DNA from: an uncultured Selenomonas sp.
GTDB lineage: Bacteria > Bacillota > Negativicutes > Selenomonadales > Selenomonadaceae
Length of the DNA stretch: 16,624 nucleotides
Assembly: GCA_938045435.1 (NCBI GenBank)
Contig: CALIBA010000236.1
Location: forward strand, 1-16,624
Direction: 5' to 3'
A program made the position numbers and the translations under genes. Shown here piece by piece: positions 6,998 through 15,017 of the stretch (position 1 is its first letter; every line of letters starts with the position of its first letter). The notes under the pieces were generated by a model. The model saw nothing but the letters and a program-made list of their open reading frames with translations. It was not told where the DNA came from and ran no database searches.

Positions 6998-9028
6998 TTA
7001 CCGCTTCATATTGATGAGGGTTTCAAGCATCTCATCAGAAACCGTAATGATCTTTGAGTTCGACTGGAAGCCGCGCTGTGTGATAATCATATCAGAGAAC
7101 TGGTCGGCAATATCAACGTTGGACATTTCAAGTGCCGAAGTCGTAATATCAAGGCCGAGATCGGAAGCCCCTGAGACAGTACGCGTCCCTGTGTTATTCG
7201 ACTCCTGATAGAAACTGCCGCCCATTTTCGTAAGACCTGCCGGATTATTGAAGCGCGCAAAGGCAATCTGCGCCTCTTTCTGACGTACGCCATTTGAATA
7301 GACGCCCGTAATGACACCCGACGAATCGATCTCAACATTTTTGAGAACGCCCGCCGCATTGCCGTCTGCCTTGCCTGCGATTGTGCTGGTTCCCGAATAC
7401 TGCGTAAGTGCACCAAGCCCGAGGCTGACCTGCTGGTTGGCAGCGCCGTTCCCATAGGTGAGGTTCAGCATACCGTTACCACCCGTATAGGCACCCGAGC
7501 TGTCAAACGTCAGATCGGTCTTTGTGAGTGTGACGGTCGTCGTTGTGCCGTCTGCTTCCTGAATGCTATAGGAATCACCGCCTGTACCGAGGGAGATCTG
7601 CCACTTGTTGTTCGATACTTTGGTATATACCACAGGAACAGTATGCTTTGCACCAAGGGAATCATAAACCTCGATCTGAGAGGTAACAGGCGGATAGAAC
7701 GTATCGTTTGTTGCATAACTCTTTCCAACCAGACCCGCGAGCGCCGTTCCGGTCTTGGTGTTCAGTGTGACACCGGAAACAATCTTGCCGTTGAACATGT
7801 AAGCCGCTCTGCGCGAGATCGACGCGATGGTACCGTCGGCAGCAGAGCCCATATGTGTGTAGTTCTGGATTGCACTCGTTACGGTCACTGGAGCAGAGAG
7901 CTTCGCCTCGTTCCCATCCGCCGTCGTCATGAGGGCGCCGGCAGTTGCCAGCATATTGCCAATCCGGAGCGTACCTGCATAGGTATTGCCAACAGCATAG
8001 GTAAAGGTCGTCGGATTCGGCACATCCACGGTTACAACAGAACCGGGATTGATGTTGTTGTCAGCGCTAAGTGTCAGACGCGTAACCCCCGGGGTCGGAA
8101 CATTAGTTGCAACAGCTGAAATCGTACCCGAAATATTATAGTTGCCGTCATAGGAATACGTTCCGGAGGTAAGACCCGAGCGCATAATCGACGCACCGCC
8201 GTTGACGCGCAGCGGACTGGAGGCATCTGCCGGATAGTTCGTGTGGAGCGAAAGATTCACGGTACCGCCCGTCTGTGCGGTAACACTGGTAATCCGCGAG
8301 GTATAAAGAGCACCTGTCGGAGCACTGCCGGCCGTCTGCGAAGGCGCCGAGGCACTGAGCACAATCTTCTTGCCCGTGCTCATTGTGAGCGTATACTGCC
8401 CTGTTCCGACCGGGTTGTAGTTGGAAACGGTCTCCGAGGTACCATTTGCATAGCGGACGAGGATGTTCTTCAGCTCATGCCCCGGTGTGCTTGCATTGAG
8501 GTTGTTTGTGTAAACAGCCGTTGTGCTCACTGCCGCCTCCATCGACTTGTCGGCAGGAATCTTGATGTTTTCTGTATTATCCCCTGCAACCGAAAGGATT
8601 CCGTTGCGCGCCATATAGCCCTGCACATACTGCCCTGACCCCGGCAGAACGAGGTTGCCCTCTGCATCAAATGAGAACGCACCGTTGCGCGTATAGAACG
8701 TTTCGTTCCCGCGCTTCGTAACGAATAGTCCATTCCCTTGAATGGCGACATCCGTATTCTTTCCCGTCTGCTGCACAGAGGCATTCGTAAAGAGAAGATC
8801 GACGCTGGCGATATTCATACCAAGACCGACCTGTTTGGGGTTCGTGCCACCGATGTTGCCGTTCGGCGCAGACGCCCCCGAGAGGTTCTGCGAAATCATA
8901 TCTGCAAAGGTCACACGGCTGGACTTAAATCCCGTCGTGTTGACGTTTGCAATGTTGTTGCCAATGACATCCATGCGGGTCTGGTGTCCTTTGAGTCCCG
9001 AAACACCCGAAAACATGGAACGCTGCAT
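6998..9028 (-). CDS. flgE: Flagellar hook protein FlgE, enlarged
   Basis: A 676-residue protein forming the flagellar hook, the universal joint between basal body and filament. The N-terminal rod/hook motif is clear (MQRSMFSGVSGLKGHQ, then VIGNNIANVNTTGFKSSRVTFADM, residues 21-44), as is the C-terminal motif (SALEMSNVDIADQFSDMI and RGFQSNSKIITVSDEML, about 631-668). NGLFVTKRG and FYTRNGAFSFD mark the D1 domain. TSQIEVYDSLG (449-459) marks the FlgE D2 domain. The protein is much longer than the roughly 400 residues of Salmonella FlgE. The excess lies mainly between NLNAS (176-180) and 449, a Ser/Thr/Gly-rich insertion that probably forms an extra surface domain. No cysteine occurs, as usual for axial proteins. 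AAAGGAGAG precedes the ATG. It lies 180 nt downstream of a small hook-operon gene. Confidence 0.95.
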   Translation of the reverse strand: MQRSMFSGVSGLKGHQTRMDVIGNNIANVNTTGFKSSRVTFADMISQNLSGASAPNGNIGGTNPKQVGLGMNIASVDLLFTNASVQQTGKNTDVAIQGNGLFVTKRGNETFYTRNGAFSFDAEGNLVLPGSGQYVQGYMARNGILSVAGDNTENIKIPADKSMEAAVSTTAVYTNNLNASTPGHELKNILVRYANGTSETVSNYNPVGTGQYTLTMSTGKKIVLSASAPSQTAGSAPTGALYTSRITSVTAQTGGTVNLSLHTNYPADASSPLRVNGGASIMRSGLTSGTYSYDGNYNISGTISAVATNVPTPGVTRLTLSADNNINPGSVVTVDVPNPTTFTYAVGNTYAGTLRIGNMLATAGALMTTADGNEAKLSAPVTVTSAIQNYTHMGSAADGTIASISRRAAYMFNGKIVSGVTLNTKTGTALAGLVGKSYATNDTFYPPVTSQIEVYDSLGAKHTVPVVYTKVSNNKWQISLGTGGDSYSIQEADGTTTTVTLTKTDLTFDSSGAYTGGNGMLNLTYGNGAANQQVSLGLGALTQYSGTSTIAGKADGNAAGVLKNVEIDSSGVITGVYSNGVRQKEAQIAFARFNNPAGLTKMGGSFYQESNNTGTRTVSGASDLGLDITTSALEMSNVDIADQFSDMIITQRGFQSNSKIITVSDEMLETLINMKR

Positions 9029-9103
9029 AATGAATCTCTCCTTTGCCTTGCCGACAGTGCAAAGATCATGCCATTCATTTCGAAAACAGCAGGAAATACC
9101 TTC

Positions 9104-9185
9104 ACGTAAAAGGATACGTCTGCCGCTCTCTGCGGCGGTACAGCTTCTGTACCACCTGTTGACCGCACCAGTCGCGCACGGTCAA
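9104..9185 (-). promoter_or_regulatory. Four adjacent hairpins in the flgE leader
   Basis: Between the small flagellar gene and flgE, four short inverted repeats lie almost end to end. They are TTGACCG/CGGTCAA (9159-9185, 13-nt loop), GGTACAG/CTGTACC (9137-9153, 3-nt loop), GCCGC/GCGGC (9122-9136, 5-nt loop) and ACGTA/TACGT (9104-9119, 6-nt loop). The second and third abut. Neither the cluster nor its flanks has the T-run of a terminator, and I do not recognise a known riboswitch class. The flgE ribosome site lies about 60 nt further on. Its function is unknown: mRNA processing, stability or a regulated leader are possibilities. Confidence 0.5.
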
Positions 9186-9208
9186 AAGCCCCCCGTAGGT
9201 CCGGCTCT

Positions 9209-9589
9209 TTAGATAATGGCTGCACTGTCAATGTTCGTAAAAATACTGTCTGCCGCACTCACGTCATCGAGCGCCGTGATTACGGTACGGTTCGTCACAG
9301 AGACGACCATCGCGGTACTGTCCTTCATGTAGATAAGAGCTTCTTTTGCGCCCTTCTCCTTCATGCGATCCAGTGCCCGACTGAGCTTTTCAAGCTCGCC
9401 GCTTGTGAACGTCACACCCCGCTCGTGCAGTCTTGCTTCCGCATGCTGCGAAAAGCGGATGCCCTGTTTTGCTCCCTCCAGCACCTGTGCAAACGACGCC
9501 CCGCTGCTGCCCATCGCTCTTCGTCCATGGTCGGTTCTCCCCCTGCTTCCCTGCCCGACCAGCGCCGTCAGCTCGTCTGCAATCCGCAT
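9209..9589 (-). CDS. Small flagellar hook-operon protein (TIGR02530-type)
   Basis: A 126-residue protein matching the small conserved gene that commonly precedes flgE in Firmicutes flagellar operons. The recognisable part is the C-terminal two thirds: IRFSQHAEARLHERGV, a helix LEKLSRALDRMKEKGAKEAL, then VSVTNRTVITALDD and the terminal IFTNIDSAAII. The N-terminus (about 1-40) is polar and variable. Its biochemical role is not established; context points to hook assembly. The start chosen is the ATG at 9589, preceded by a near-perfect AAAGGAGGTG (9604-9595). An upstream ATG at 9649 in the same frame would add 20 residues but lacks this site. In many relatives fliK and flgD lie just upstream; here a DNA-repair-linked operon does. 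Confidence 0.85.
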   Translation of the reverse strand: MRIADELTALVGQGSRGRTDHGRRAMGSSGASFAQVLEGAKQGIRFSQHAEARLHERGVTFTSGELEKLSRALDRMKEKGAKEALIYMKDSTAMVVSVTNRTVITALDDVSAADSIFTNIDSAAII

Positions 9590-9634
9590 CGCATCACCTC
9601 CTTTGTCTATTTTAGAATAGAATACTCTAGTGTT

Positions 9635-9661
9635 ACATCGTATAAACAAACCTAAAACTTA
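9635..9661 (-). promoter_or_regulatory. Candidate sigma-28/SigD-type promoter for the flagellar gene pair
   Basis: On the minus strand TAAG (9661-9658), a 15-nt spacer and TACGATGT (9642-9635) resemble the flagellar consensus TAAA-N15-GCCGATAT: three of four and five of eight positions match at the exact spacing. It would start transcription about 40 nt before the ATG at 9589. The match is partial; read-through from the upstream operon is an alternative, since no strong terminator is seen in 9590-9696. Confidence 0.35.
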
Positions 9662-9696
9662 AACGAAAATAAAAATATCCATCATAAAATTTACTT

Positions 9697-10497
9697 TTAT
9701 CGCTCCATCACCCCATAGGCAATGCGGCTGTATCTTCCTCCCATGCACTTAGAAAATCCAAGCCGTGCAAATTCTTCGCTTCCCCGCCGCTCCTTCATGA
9801 CGACACGCAGACGCGCCACACGCTGCGCCTCCGCAATGGTCTCTAATGTGAGTGCACGGCTGTCCGCAACAACTCTGAGTGCATTCATGCCGGAGCTTTC
9901 ATGCAAGGGATCCCGAAACATCGGGTCAAAATATATGACATCGTAACTGTCAGATGCACTCGCATGCAAAAAGGCAAGTGCATCTGCTCGCTGCACAGTA
10001 ATCCTGCGCATGGCTGCATGCATCTCGTAGTTGTCCCCCGTCGCATGGGCAAGTCCATCGCGGATGACCTCTGCAATCAAAGGACTGGATTCCAGTGCCG
10101 TAACACTGCCGCATGCGCCGACAATATGGCTTTCGACAATCGCATCCGCCCCTGTACCGAGCGTACAATCGAGCACCTGCATCCCCTCCGTAAGTCCAAG
10201 CGCAGCAACGAGATGGTCGCCGTGGCCGAGACGCAGGTTTTTTATGCGCAGATGTGCCATGCCCGGATGGAAAAAAAGGGTCCCCACAGGCGTCTCAAGC
10301 ATAAGACGTCCACGCCGCGCAATGAGAATATGATCCACGCCGTACGCTGCACGCAGTTCCGTGAGCGATTCCTTCCCGCGCGGAACATTCGGAATGTCAA
10401 GCAGTGCAGCCGTCCGCGCGGCAAGCGCACGGTTCGCTGCCGTATACTGCGTTCCTCGCCGCACGGTGGTAACAATCGCACGCACACTGCCCGCCAT
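9697..10497 (-). CDS. Class I SAM-dependent methyltransferase, RsmJ-like
   Basis: A 266-residue Rossmann-fold methyltransferase. SAM-binding motif I is LDCTLGTGADA (109-119), followed by an acidic residue in TALESSP. Motif IV is YFDPMF (189-194), the DPMF arrangement characteristic of the RsmJ/YhiQ group, which methylates 16S rRNA in Escherichia coli. The N-terminal 80 residues (RRGTQYTAANRALAART) differ from proteobacterial RsmJ and resemble uncharacterised Firmicutes relatives. The substrate is therefore unproven: rRNA is the leading guess, but another nucleic acid is possible. The ATG at 10497 shares its A with the last base of the mutL stop (TGATG), implying translational coupling. A TTG one codon earlier is less likely. 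Being last in the mutS-mutL run suggests co-expression with mismatch repair. Confidence 0.82.
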   Translation of the reverse strand: MAGSVRAIVTTVRRGTQYTAANRALAARTAALLDIPNVPRGKESLTELRAAYGVDHILIARRGRLMLETPVGTLFFHPGMAHLRIKNLRLGHGDHLVAALGLTEGMQVLDCTLGTGADAIVESHIVGACGSVTALESSPLIAEVIRDGLAHATGDNYEMHAAMRRITVQRADALAFLHASASDSYDVIYFDPMFRDPLHESSGMNALRVVADSRALTLETIAEAQRVARLRVVMKERRGSEEFARLGFSKCMGGRYSRIAYGVMER

Positions 10498-12365
10498 CAA
10501 AACCCAAACCCCGTGCGCTTAAACATCTTGGCAAGATCCCCTGTATCAAACCGCAGGACAGTTGGACGTCCATGCGGACAGGTAAAAGGAAAGGGCGTTG
10601 CACGCAGTTCGTCCAACAAAATCTCCATCTGGCGTATATTCAGCTCCTCCCCTGCCTTAATCGCCGCACGGCATGCCATTGTGGCAATGCCCGCCTGTCG
10701 GAGCTGCGCGGGCGTAGCAGCATGCAGGTCTCCAAGAGAGATCAGAATTTCACGAACCGCAGTCTCTGCCTCATCGAGAGGAATATCAGCAGGTGCCTCC
10801 GTCAGGCGGTATGTCCGCGCACCCGCAGATTCTAAATGAAAGCCGAGGCGGTCGAACAACATCGCGTTCTCCTCTATGCAGCGTGCCTCACGCACATCAA
10901 AGGTAAGTATTGCATGCACGAGCATCTGCTGCGATGGAATCCCGTCCGCCTGTGCCGAGAAGCGGTCAAAGAGGATGCGTTCATGCGCTGCATGCTGATC
11001 GATGATATAAAGACTCTGTGCGCTCTGGGCGATGATATAGGTGAGATCAACCTGCCCGATGGGAAAGAGCCGTTCTTCAATCTCTGCCTGCGCTGTCGAT
11101 ATCTGTGTCGTCGCTGCTGCTGCAAACATATTTTTCTCTGCGGCACGCTCTGTGCCCATCCTATCCTGCGCACTGCGCAGATCCATGCGACCCCCTGCCC
11201 ACTGAATCGCTTCATGAACGGTCTGCAAAGGTACGGGCGGCACTTTGTAAGAGGTTGGACGTACAGGAGCGTCGGACCCCTGTACGGACGACGTGCTAAC
11301 AGGCAGCGGAACTGCCTCATAGTGAAACTTCGGCCGCTCGACCGCTGCCGCAATCGCAGCCGTCTCTCCCGCTGCATTGCGGATCGCATCGAGGACAGAT
11401 TTATAGACCGCCTTAAAAATACGTCCCTCATCCTCGAATTTCATCTCCGTTTTCTGCGGGTGCACATTGACGTCAATCGTCTGCTGCGGCACTTCGATAC
11501 GGAGGGCGGCAAAAGGAAAGCCCATCTTAGGGATCAATGCACGATAGACGCTATCCATCGCCTTAGCAATCGCACGGTTCTGCACAATCCGCCCATTGAC
11601 AATATATGTCTGCCATGCGCGGCTGCTTCGCACCATGGAGGGCTTTGAAATATATCCCGTAATAAGAATGCCAGCCGCCGCATCATGAAAGTCGAGCGGA
11701 ATGAGCGCCCCTGCGACATCCCCTCCATAGATACTCTCAATCGCATGATGCAGACTGTCATCCCCAGCCGTCATCAAGGTCATACGATTGTTATTGATCA
11801 ACCGAAATGCAATGGCAGGGCACGAAAGCGCGAGCTTTATTACAAAGTCGCTGATTCTGCCTGCCTCAGTTGCATTCGTCTTGAGAAATTTCTTGCGGGC
11901 AGGTGTATTGAAAAAAAGATCTTCCACGCGCACCGTCGTCCCAATATCACAGCCCGCATCGCAGATCTCTGGCTCCTTGCCTCCGCAGATGTCTACGCAC
12001 GTTCCGAGATCATCATCTCTCATCCGCGTGAGGAGAGAAAAACGCGAAACAGAGGCAATGGTCGGCAGCGCCTCCCCACGAAATCCGAGCGTTGCAACGG
12101 TCTGCAAATCAGATACCGTCGTGATTTTGCTGGTCGCATGGCGTAAAAGCGCCGCCTTTGCATCCGTGCGCCCCATGCCATGCCCATTGTCCGTGACACG
12201 GATAAAACTCGTACCACCCGCCATAATCTCGATTTCAATGGCGCTTGCCCCCGCGTCGATGGCATTCTCTACGAGTTCTTTCACCACGGAGGCAGGCCGC
12301 TCAACGACCTCCCCTGCCGCTATTTTATTGATGGTCGTATCATCCAGTACATGAATCTGTGTCAT
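10497..12365 (-). CDS. mutL: DNA mismatch repair protein MutL (endonuclease type)
   Basis: A 622-residue MutL. The N-terminal GHKL ATPase is complete: E30 and N34 (VVKELVENAIDAG), DNGHGM (59-64), RHATSK (75-80) and GFRGEAL (94-100). A variable, Ala/Thr/Pro-rich linker covers about 335-430. The C-terminal dimerisation domain carries the metal-binding endonuclease motif DQHAAHE (456-462), with D467 where the consensus has a second Glu. Also present are ACRAAIK (564-570) and CPHGRP (596-601). This nicking type of MutL is typical of bacteria without MutH. A possible beta-clamp contact reads QQMLVH (479-484). The ATG overlaps the mutS stop by 4 nt (ATGA) and has AAGGAGG (12382-12376) 10 nt upstream, so it is translationally coupled to mutS. 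Confidence 0.96.
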   Translation of the reverse strand: MTQIHVLDDTTINKIAAGEVVERPASVVKELVENAIDAGASAIEIEIMAGGTSFIRVTDNGHGMGRTDAKAALLRHATSKITTVSDLQTVATLGFRGEALPTIASVSRFSLLTRMRDDDLGTCVDICGGKEPEICDAGCDIGTTVRVEDLFFNTPARKKFLKTNATEAGRISDFVIKLALSCPAIAFRLINNNRMTLMTAGDDSLHHAIESIYGGDVAGALIPLDFHDAAAGILITGYISKPSMVRSSRAWQTYIVNGRIVQNRAIAKAMDSVYRALIPKMGFPFAALRIEVPQQTIDVNVHPQKTEMKFEDEGRIFKAVYKSVLDAIRNAAGETAAIAAAVERPKFHYEAVPLPVSTSSVQGSDAPVRPTSYKVPPVPLQTVHEAIQWAGGRMDLRSAQDRMGTERAAEKNMFAAAATTQISTAQAEIEERLFPIGQVDLTYIIAQSAQSLYIIDQHAAHERILFDRFSAQADGIPSQQMLVHAILTFDVREARCIEENAMLFDRLGFHLESAGARTYRLTEAPADIPLDEAETAVREILISLGDLHAATPAQLRQAGIATMACRAAIKAGEELNIRQMEILLDELRATPFPFTCPHGRPTVLRFDTGDLAKMFKRTGFGF

Positions 12366-14980
12366 CGTTGCCCTGCCTCCTTCCGCGCCTGTTCCTGCAA
12401 GCGATAGAGTGTATTCATCGCCTCAATCGGTGTCATCGTCATCACGTCCAGTGTACGCAGTTCTGCGAGTGTACCATCCGCAAAGAGTGACGCCATTCCA
12501 TCGGTCAGCTGTGCAATCCGCGCGGACGAAGCGGCGTTCTCCTGTGACTGGGGCGCGGAATCAGCCGGTGTGGCTGCCGCTGTTTGCTCGAGCGTGCGCA
12601 GAATCTCCTCTGCACGTGCTGTCACCTTTAGCGGCAGTCCCGCCAGACGCGCAACATGGATGCCATAGGATTTATCCGCTGCACCCGCGATGATCCGCCG
12701 CAGAAAGACAACATCCTTCCCTTTTTCGCGCACAGCGATACAGTAGTTATGGATATGCTCGTTCTCCATCTCTGTCAGTTCATGATAATGCGTTGCAAAG
12801 AGTGTTTTTGCATGAATATGCGTATCAATATACTCAATGACGGCACGTGCTATGCTCATGCCGTCAAACGTGCTCGTACCGCGTCCAATCTCGTCGAGAA
12901 TGACGAGACTGCGCGGTGTCGCCTCCCGCAAAATCTGTGCGACCTCATTCATCTCCACCATGAATGTACTCTGTCCACTTACGAGGTCATCACTCGCACC
13001 GATGCGTGTAAAAATGCGATCGACGGGAGCAATTTCTGCCATGCGTGCAGGGACGAAGCTGCCAACCTGCGCCATCAGTGTAAGAAGCGCGACCTGCCGC
13101 ATATAGGTGGATTTTCCAGCCATGTTCGGCCCCGTGATAAGCATTGTCTTTGCACCGCTGGATCCTAGTTTCGTGTCATTCGGCACGAACACGTCACGCT
13201 TTAGAATACGCTCCACGAGCGGATGCCGTCCATCGCGAATGATAATCCCGTCATCCGCAGCGGGGCGTATTACGGGGCGGACATAACGGTATACCGCTGC
13301 CGCCTCAGAAAGGCTTTGCAGTACATCAATATGTGCAATCGCACGTGCAACCCCCTGTATGGACACAAGATCATCCCGCACGCGCATACGCAGCTCCGTA
13401 AACAGATGATACTCAAGGGCAACGATTTTCTCCTCTGCGCCGAGAATCTTCGTCTCAAAGTCCTTCAGTTCCTCTGTGATGAAGCGCTCCGTATTGGCCA
13501 GCGTCTGCTTGCGGATATAGCCCTCAGGTACTTGGTCACGCCCACTGTGGCGAACTTCAATATAGTATCCAAACACCTTGTTATAGCCGATCTTCAGCGT
13601 CTTTATGCCCGTTCGTGCGCGTTCGCGTTCCTCCATCTCCTGCAGCAGTGACTTGCTGTCATGGGAGAAGCGGCGCAGCGCATCAAGATCCGCATCAAAT
13701 CCCGTGCGGATGATGCCGCCCTCGCGCACAGAAAGCCCCGGCTCGTCCACAATCGCATGTGCTAATAGATCACACAGTTCATCAAATGTCAAAATGGCTG
13801 CCGCCTGCTGCGTGAGGAGGCGACTCTCTGCCTGCCCGAGCATTTCCCGTATGGCAGGGAGCGCAGCGAGTGAGACACGCAGTGCGATGAGATCCCGTGC
13901 ATTTGCCGTCTGTGTCTCCACCCGCGTTAAGAGCCGCTCAAAATCATAGATAGAGCGCAGCGCCTCGCGAAGCTTGCTGCGCAGCGCCGCCTGCCCCAAA
14001 AGCTCCTCCACCGCCTCTAAGCGTGCATCAATGCGGTGCGGTGCAAGCAGGGGATGCTCAAGCCACGTACGCAAAAGACGCGTCCCCATCGGGGTACGCG
14101 TAAAGTCGAGCACATCGAAAAGCGTATGTTTTTTACTCCCATCTTTTAGGCTACGCGTGATTTCAAGATTGCGTAGTGTGTAGGTATCGAGCTGCATCGT
14201 ATCCCGCCCATCGAGAAAGATCAGGCGGTTGATCTGCGAGAGATCCGTCATCACGGTATCATGCAGGTAAGAGAGGAGGGTTGCAGCTGCCGTTTGTGCG
14301 CCCACCTCTGCTGGAATCTCTTCTGCCGGAAAATGCTGGGTAAGAAGCGCCGTCTCTGTAACTGCCGCCACTGTCGAAATGGCACAGCGCGGCAGACGCA
14401 GCGCAGCGAATGCACGCACGTCATCCGCACGGGAAAAGCCCTCTGTCAGAAGCAGCTCCGCCGTCATGCGGCGATAGAGTTCATCCTGCATCTGCTGCAC
14501 AGCATTTTCCCCTGTATAGACAGCGTAGAATGCCTCCCCTGTCGATATGTCGGCTCCAGCCAGGACAAATCCCCCTTCTACACGCTCATGCAGGAGGGCT
14601 ATGTAGATATTCGACGCATCCTGCAGCACCTCGTCCGAGAGTGCCGTGCCAGGTGTGATGACTTTCACCACCGCACGGTGCGTCAGTCCCTTCGCTTTCG
14701 GATCGCCGATCTGCTCGGCAATCGCGACCTTAAACCCCTTTGCAACAAGACGTGCAATATAGCTGTCGGCTGCATGATAAGGCACGCCGCACATGGGATT
14801 TTTTTCAAGGTCGCCACTGCGGCTCGTGAGCGTCAGCCCAAGCTCCTTTGCCGCAATTTTCGCGTCATCAAAGAACATCTCATAAAAATCGCCAAGCCGA
14901 AAGAAAAGCAATTCATTTGGATGCGCCTCTTTCGCACTCAGATATTGCTGCATCATCGGCGTGACGTTCTGCGCGTCCAT
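12362..14980 (-). CDS. mutS: DNA mismatch recognition protein MutS
   Basis: An 872-residue MutS1, the usual length. The N-terminal mismatch-binding domain has the F-x-E wedge in GDFYEMF (30-36; F32, E34). Connector, core/lever and clamp domains follow, including KIGYNKVFGYYIEV (463-476). The ATPase has Walker A TGPNMAGKST (616-625), SGQSTFMVEMNE (668-679), Walker B LVILDE (692-697), GRGTST and the switch histidine in FATHYHE. The C-terminus includes a linker (800-820) and a possible degenerate clamp motif, MASLF (829-833). The ATG at 14980 follows AGGAGGTG (14992-14985) by 4 nt. It recognises mismatches and small loops and recruits MutL, encoded immediately after it with a 4-nt overlap. No clear promoter is seen in the 206 nt before it; read-through from miaB is possible. 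Confidence 0.97.
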   Translation of the reverse strand: MDAQNVTPMMQQYLSAKEAHPNELLFFRLGDFYEMFFDDAKIAAKELGLTLTSRSGDLEKNPMCGVPYHAADSYIARLVAKGFKVAIAEQIGDPKAKGLTHRAVVKVITPGTALSDEVLQDASNIYIALLHERVEGGFVLAGADISTGEAFYAVYTGENAVQQMQDELYRRMTAELLLTEGFSRADDVRAFAALRLPRCAISTVAAVTETALLTQHFPAEEIPAEVGAQTAAATLLSYLHDTVMTDLSQINRLIFLDGRDTMQLDTYTLRNLEITRSLKDGSKKHTLFDVLDFTRTPMGTRLLRTWLEHPLLAPHRIDARLEAVEELLGQAALRSKLREALRSIYDFERLLTRVETQTANARDLIALRVSLAALPAIREMLGQAESRLLTQQAAAILTFDELCDLLAHAIVDEPGLSVREGGIIRTGFDADLDALRRFSHDSKSLLQEMEERERARTGIKTLKIGYNKVFGYYIEVRHSGRDQVPEGYIRKQTLANTERFITEELKDFETKILGAEEKIVALEYHLFTELRMRVRDDLVSIQGVARAIAHIDVLQSLSEAAAVYRYVRPVIRPAADDGIIIRDGRHPLVERILKRDVFVPNDTKLGSSGAKTMLITGPNMAGKSTYMRQVALLTLMAQVGSFVPARMAEIAPVDRIFTRIGASDDLVSGQSTFMVEMNEVAQILREATPRSLVILDEIGRGTSTFDGMSIARAVIEYIDTHIHAKTLFATHYHELTEMENEHIHNYCIAVREKGKDVVFLRRIIAGAADKSYGIHVARLAGLPLKVTARAEEILRTLEQTAAATPADSAPQSQENAASSARIAQLTDGMASLFADGTLAELRTLDVMTMTPIEAMNTLYRLQEQARKEAGQR

Positions 14981-15017
14981 AACGCACCTCCTAGTGTATC
15001 ACTGTGATTGAGATAAT

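Noticed and set aside
9159..9211. Cyclic-di-GMP riboswitch after the small flagellar gene
   Set aside because: AGCCGGACCTACGG looked faintly similar to part of that class, but the conserved GCAAAG-type core and the second helix are missing.
9670..9700. Terminator after the methyltransferase gene
   Set aside because: The only inverted repeat is a 6-bp, entirely A/T stem (ATAAAA/TTTTAT), too weak to call although T-rich sequence follows.
9901..10839. Long plus-strand frame (312 codons) opposite the methyltransferase and mutL
   Set aside because: It is antisense to two clear genes, has no family resemblance, and is Cys/Arg-rich as expected for a shadow frame.
14261..15007. Plus-strand frame of 248 codons opposite mutS
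   Set aside because: Antisense shadow of a conserved gene with no recognisable domain; the same applies to the frame at 10836-11648 opposite mutL.
14998..15008. Short palindrome ATCACTGTGAT just before mutS as an operator
   Set aside because: Eleven bases with a one-base centre is too short to distinguish from chance, and no matching site occurs at other promoters here.
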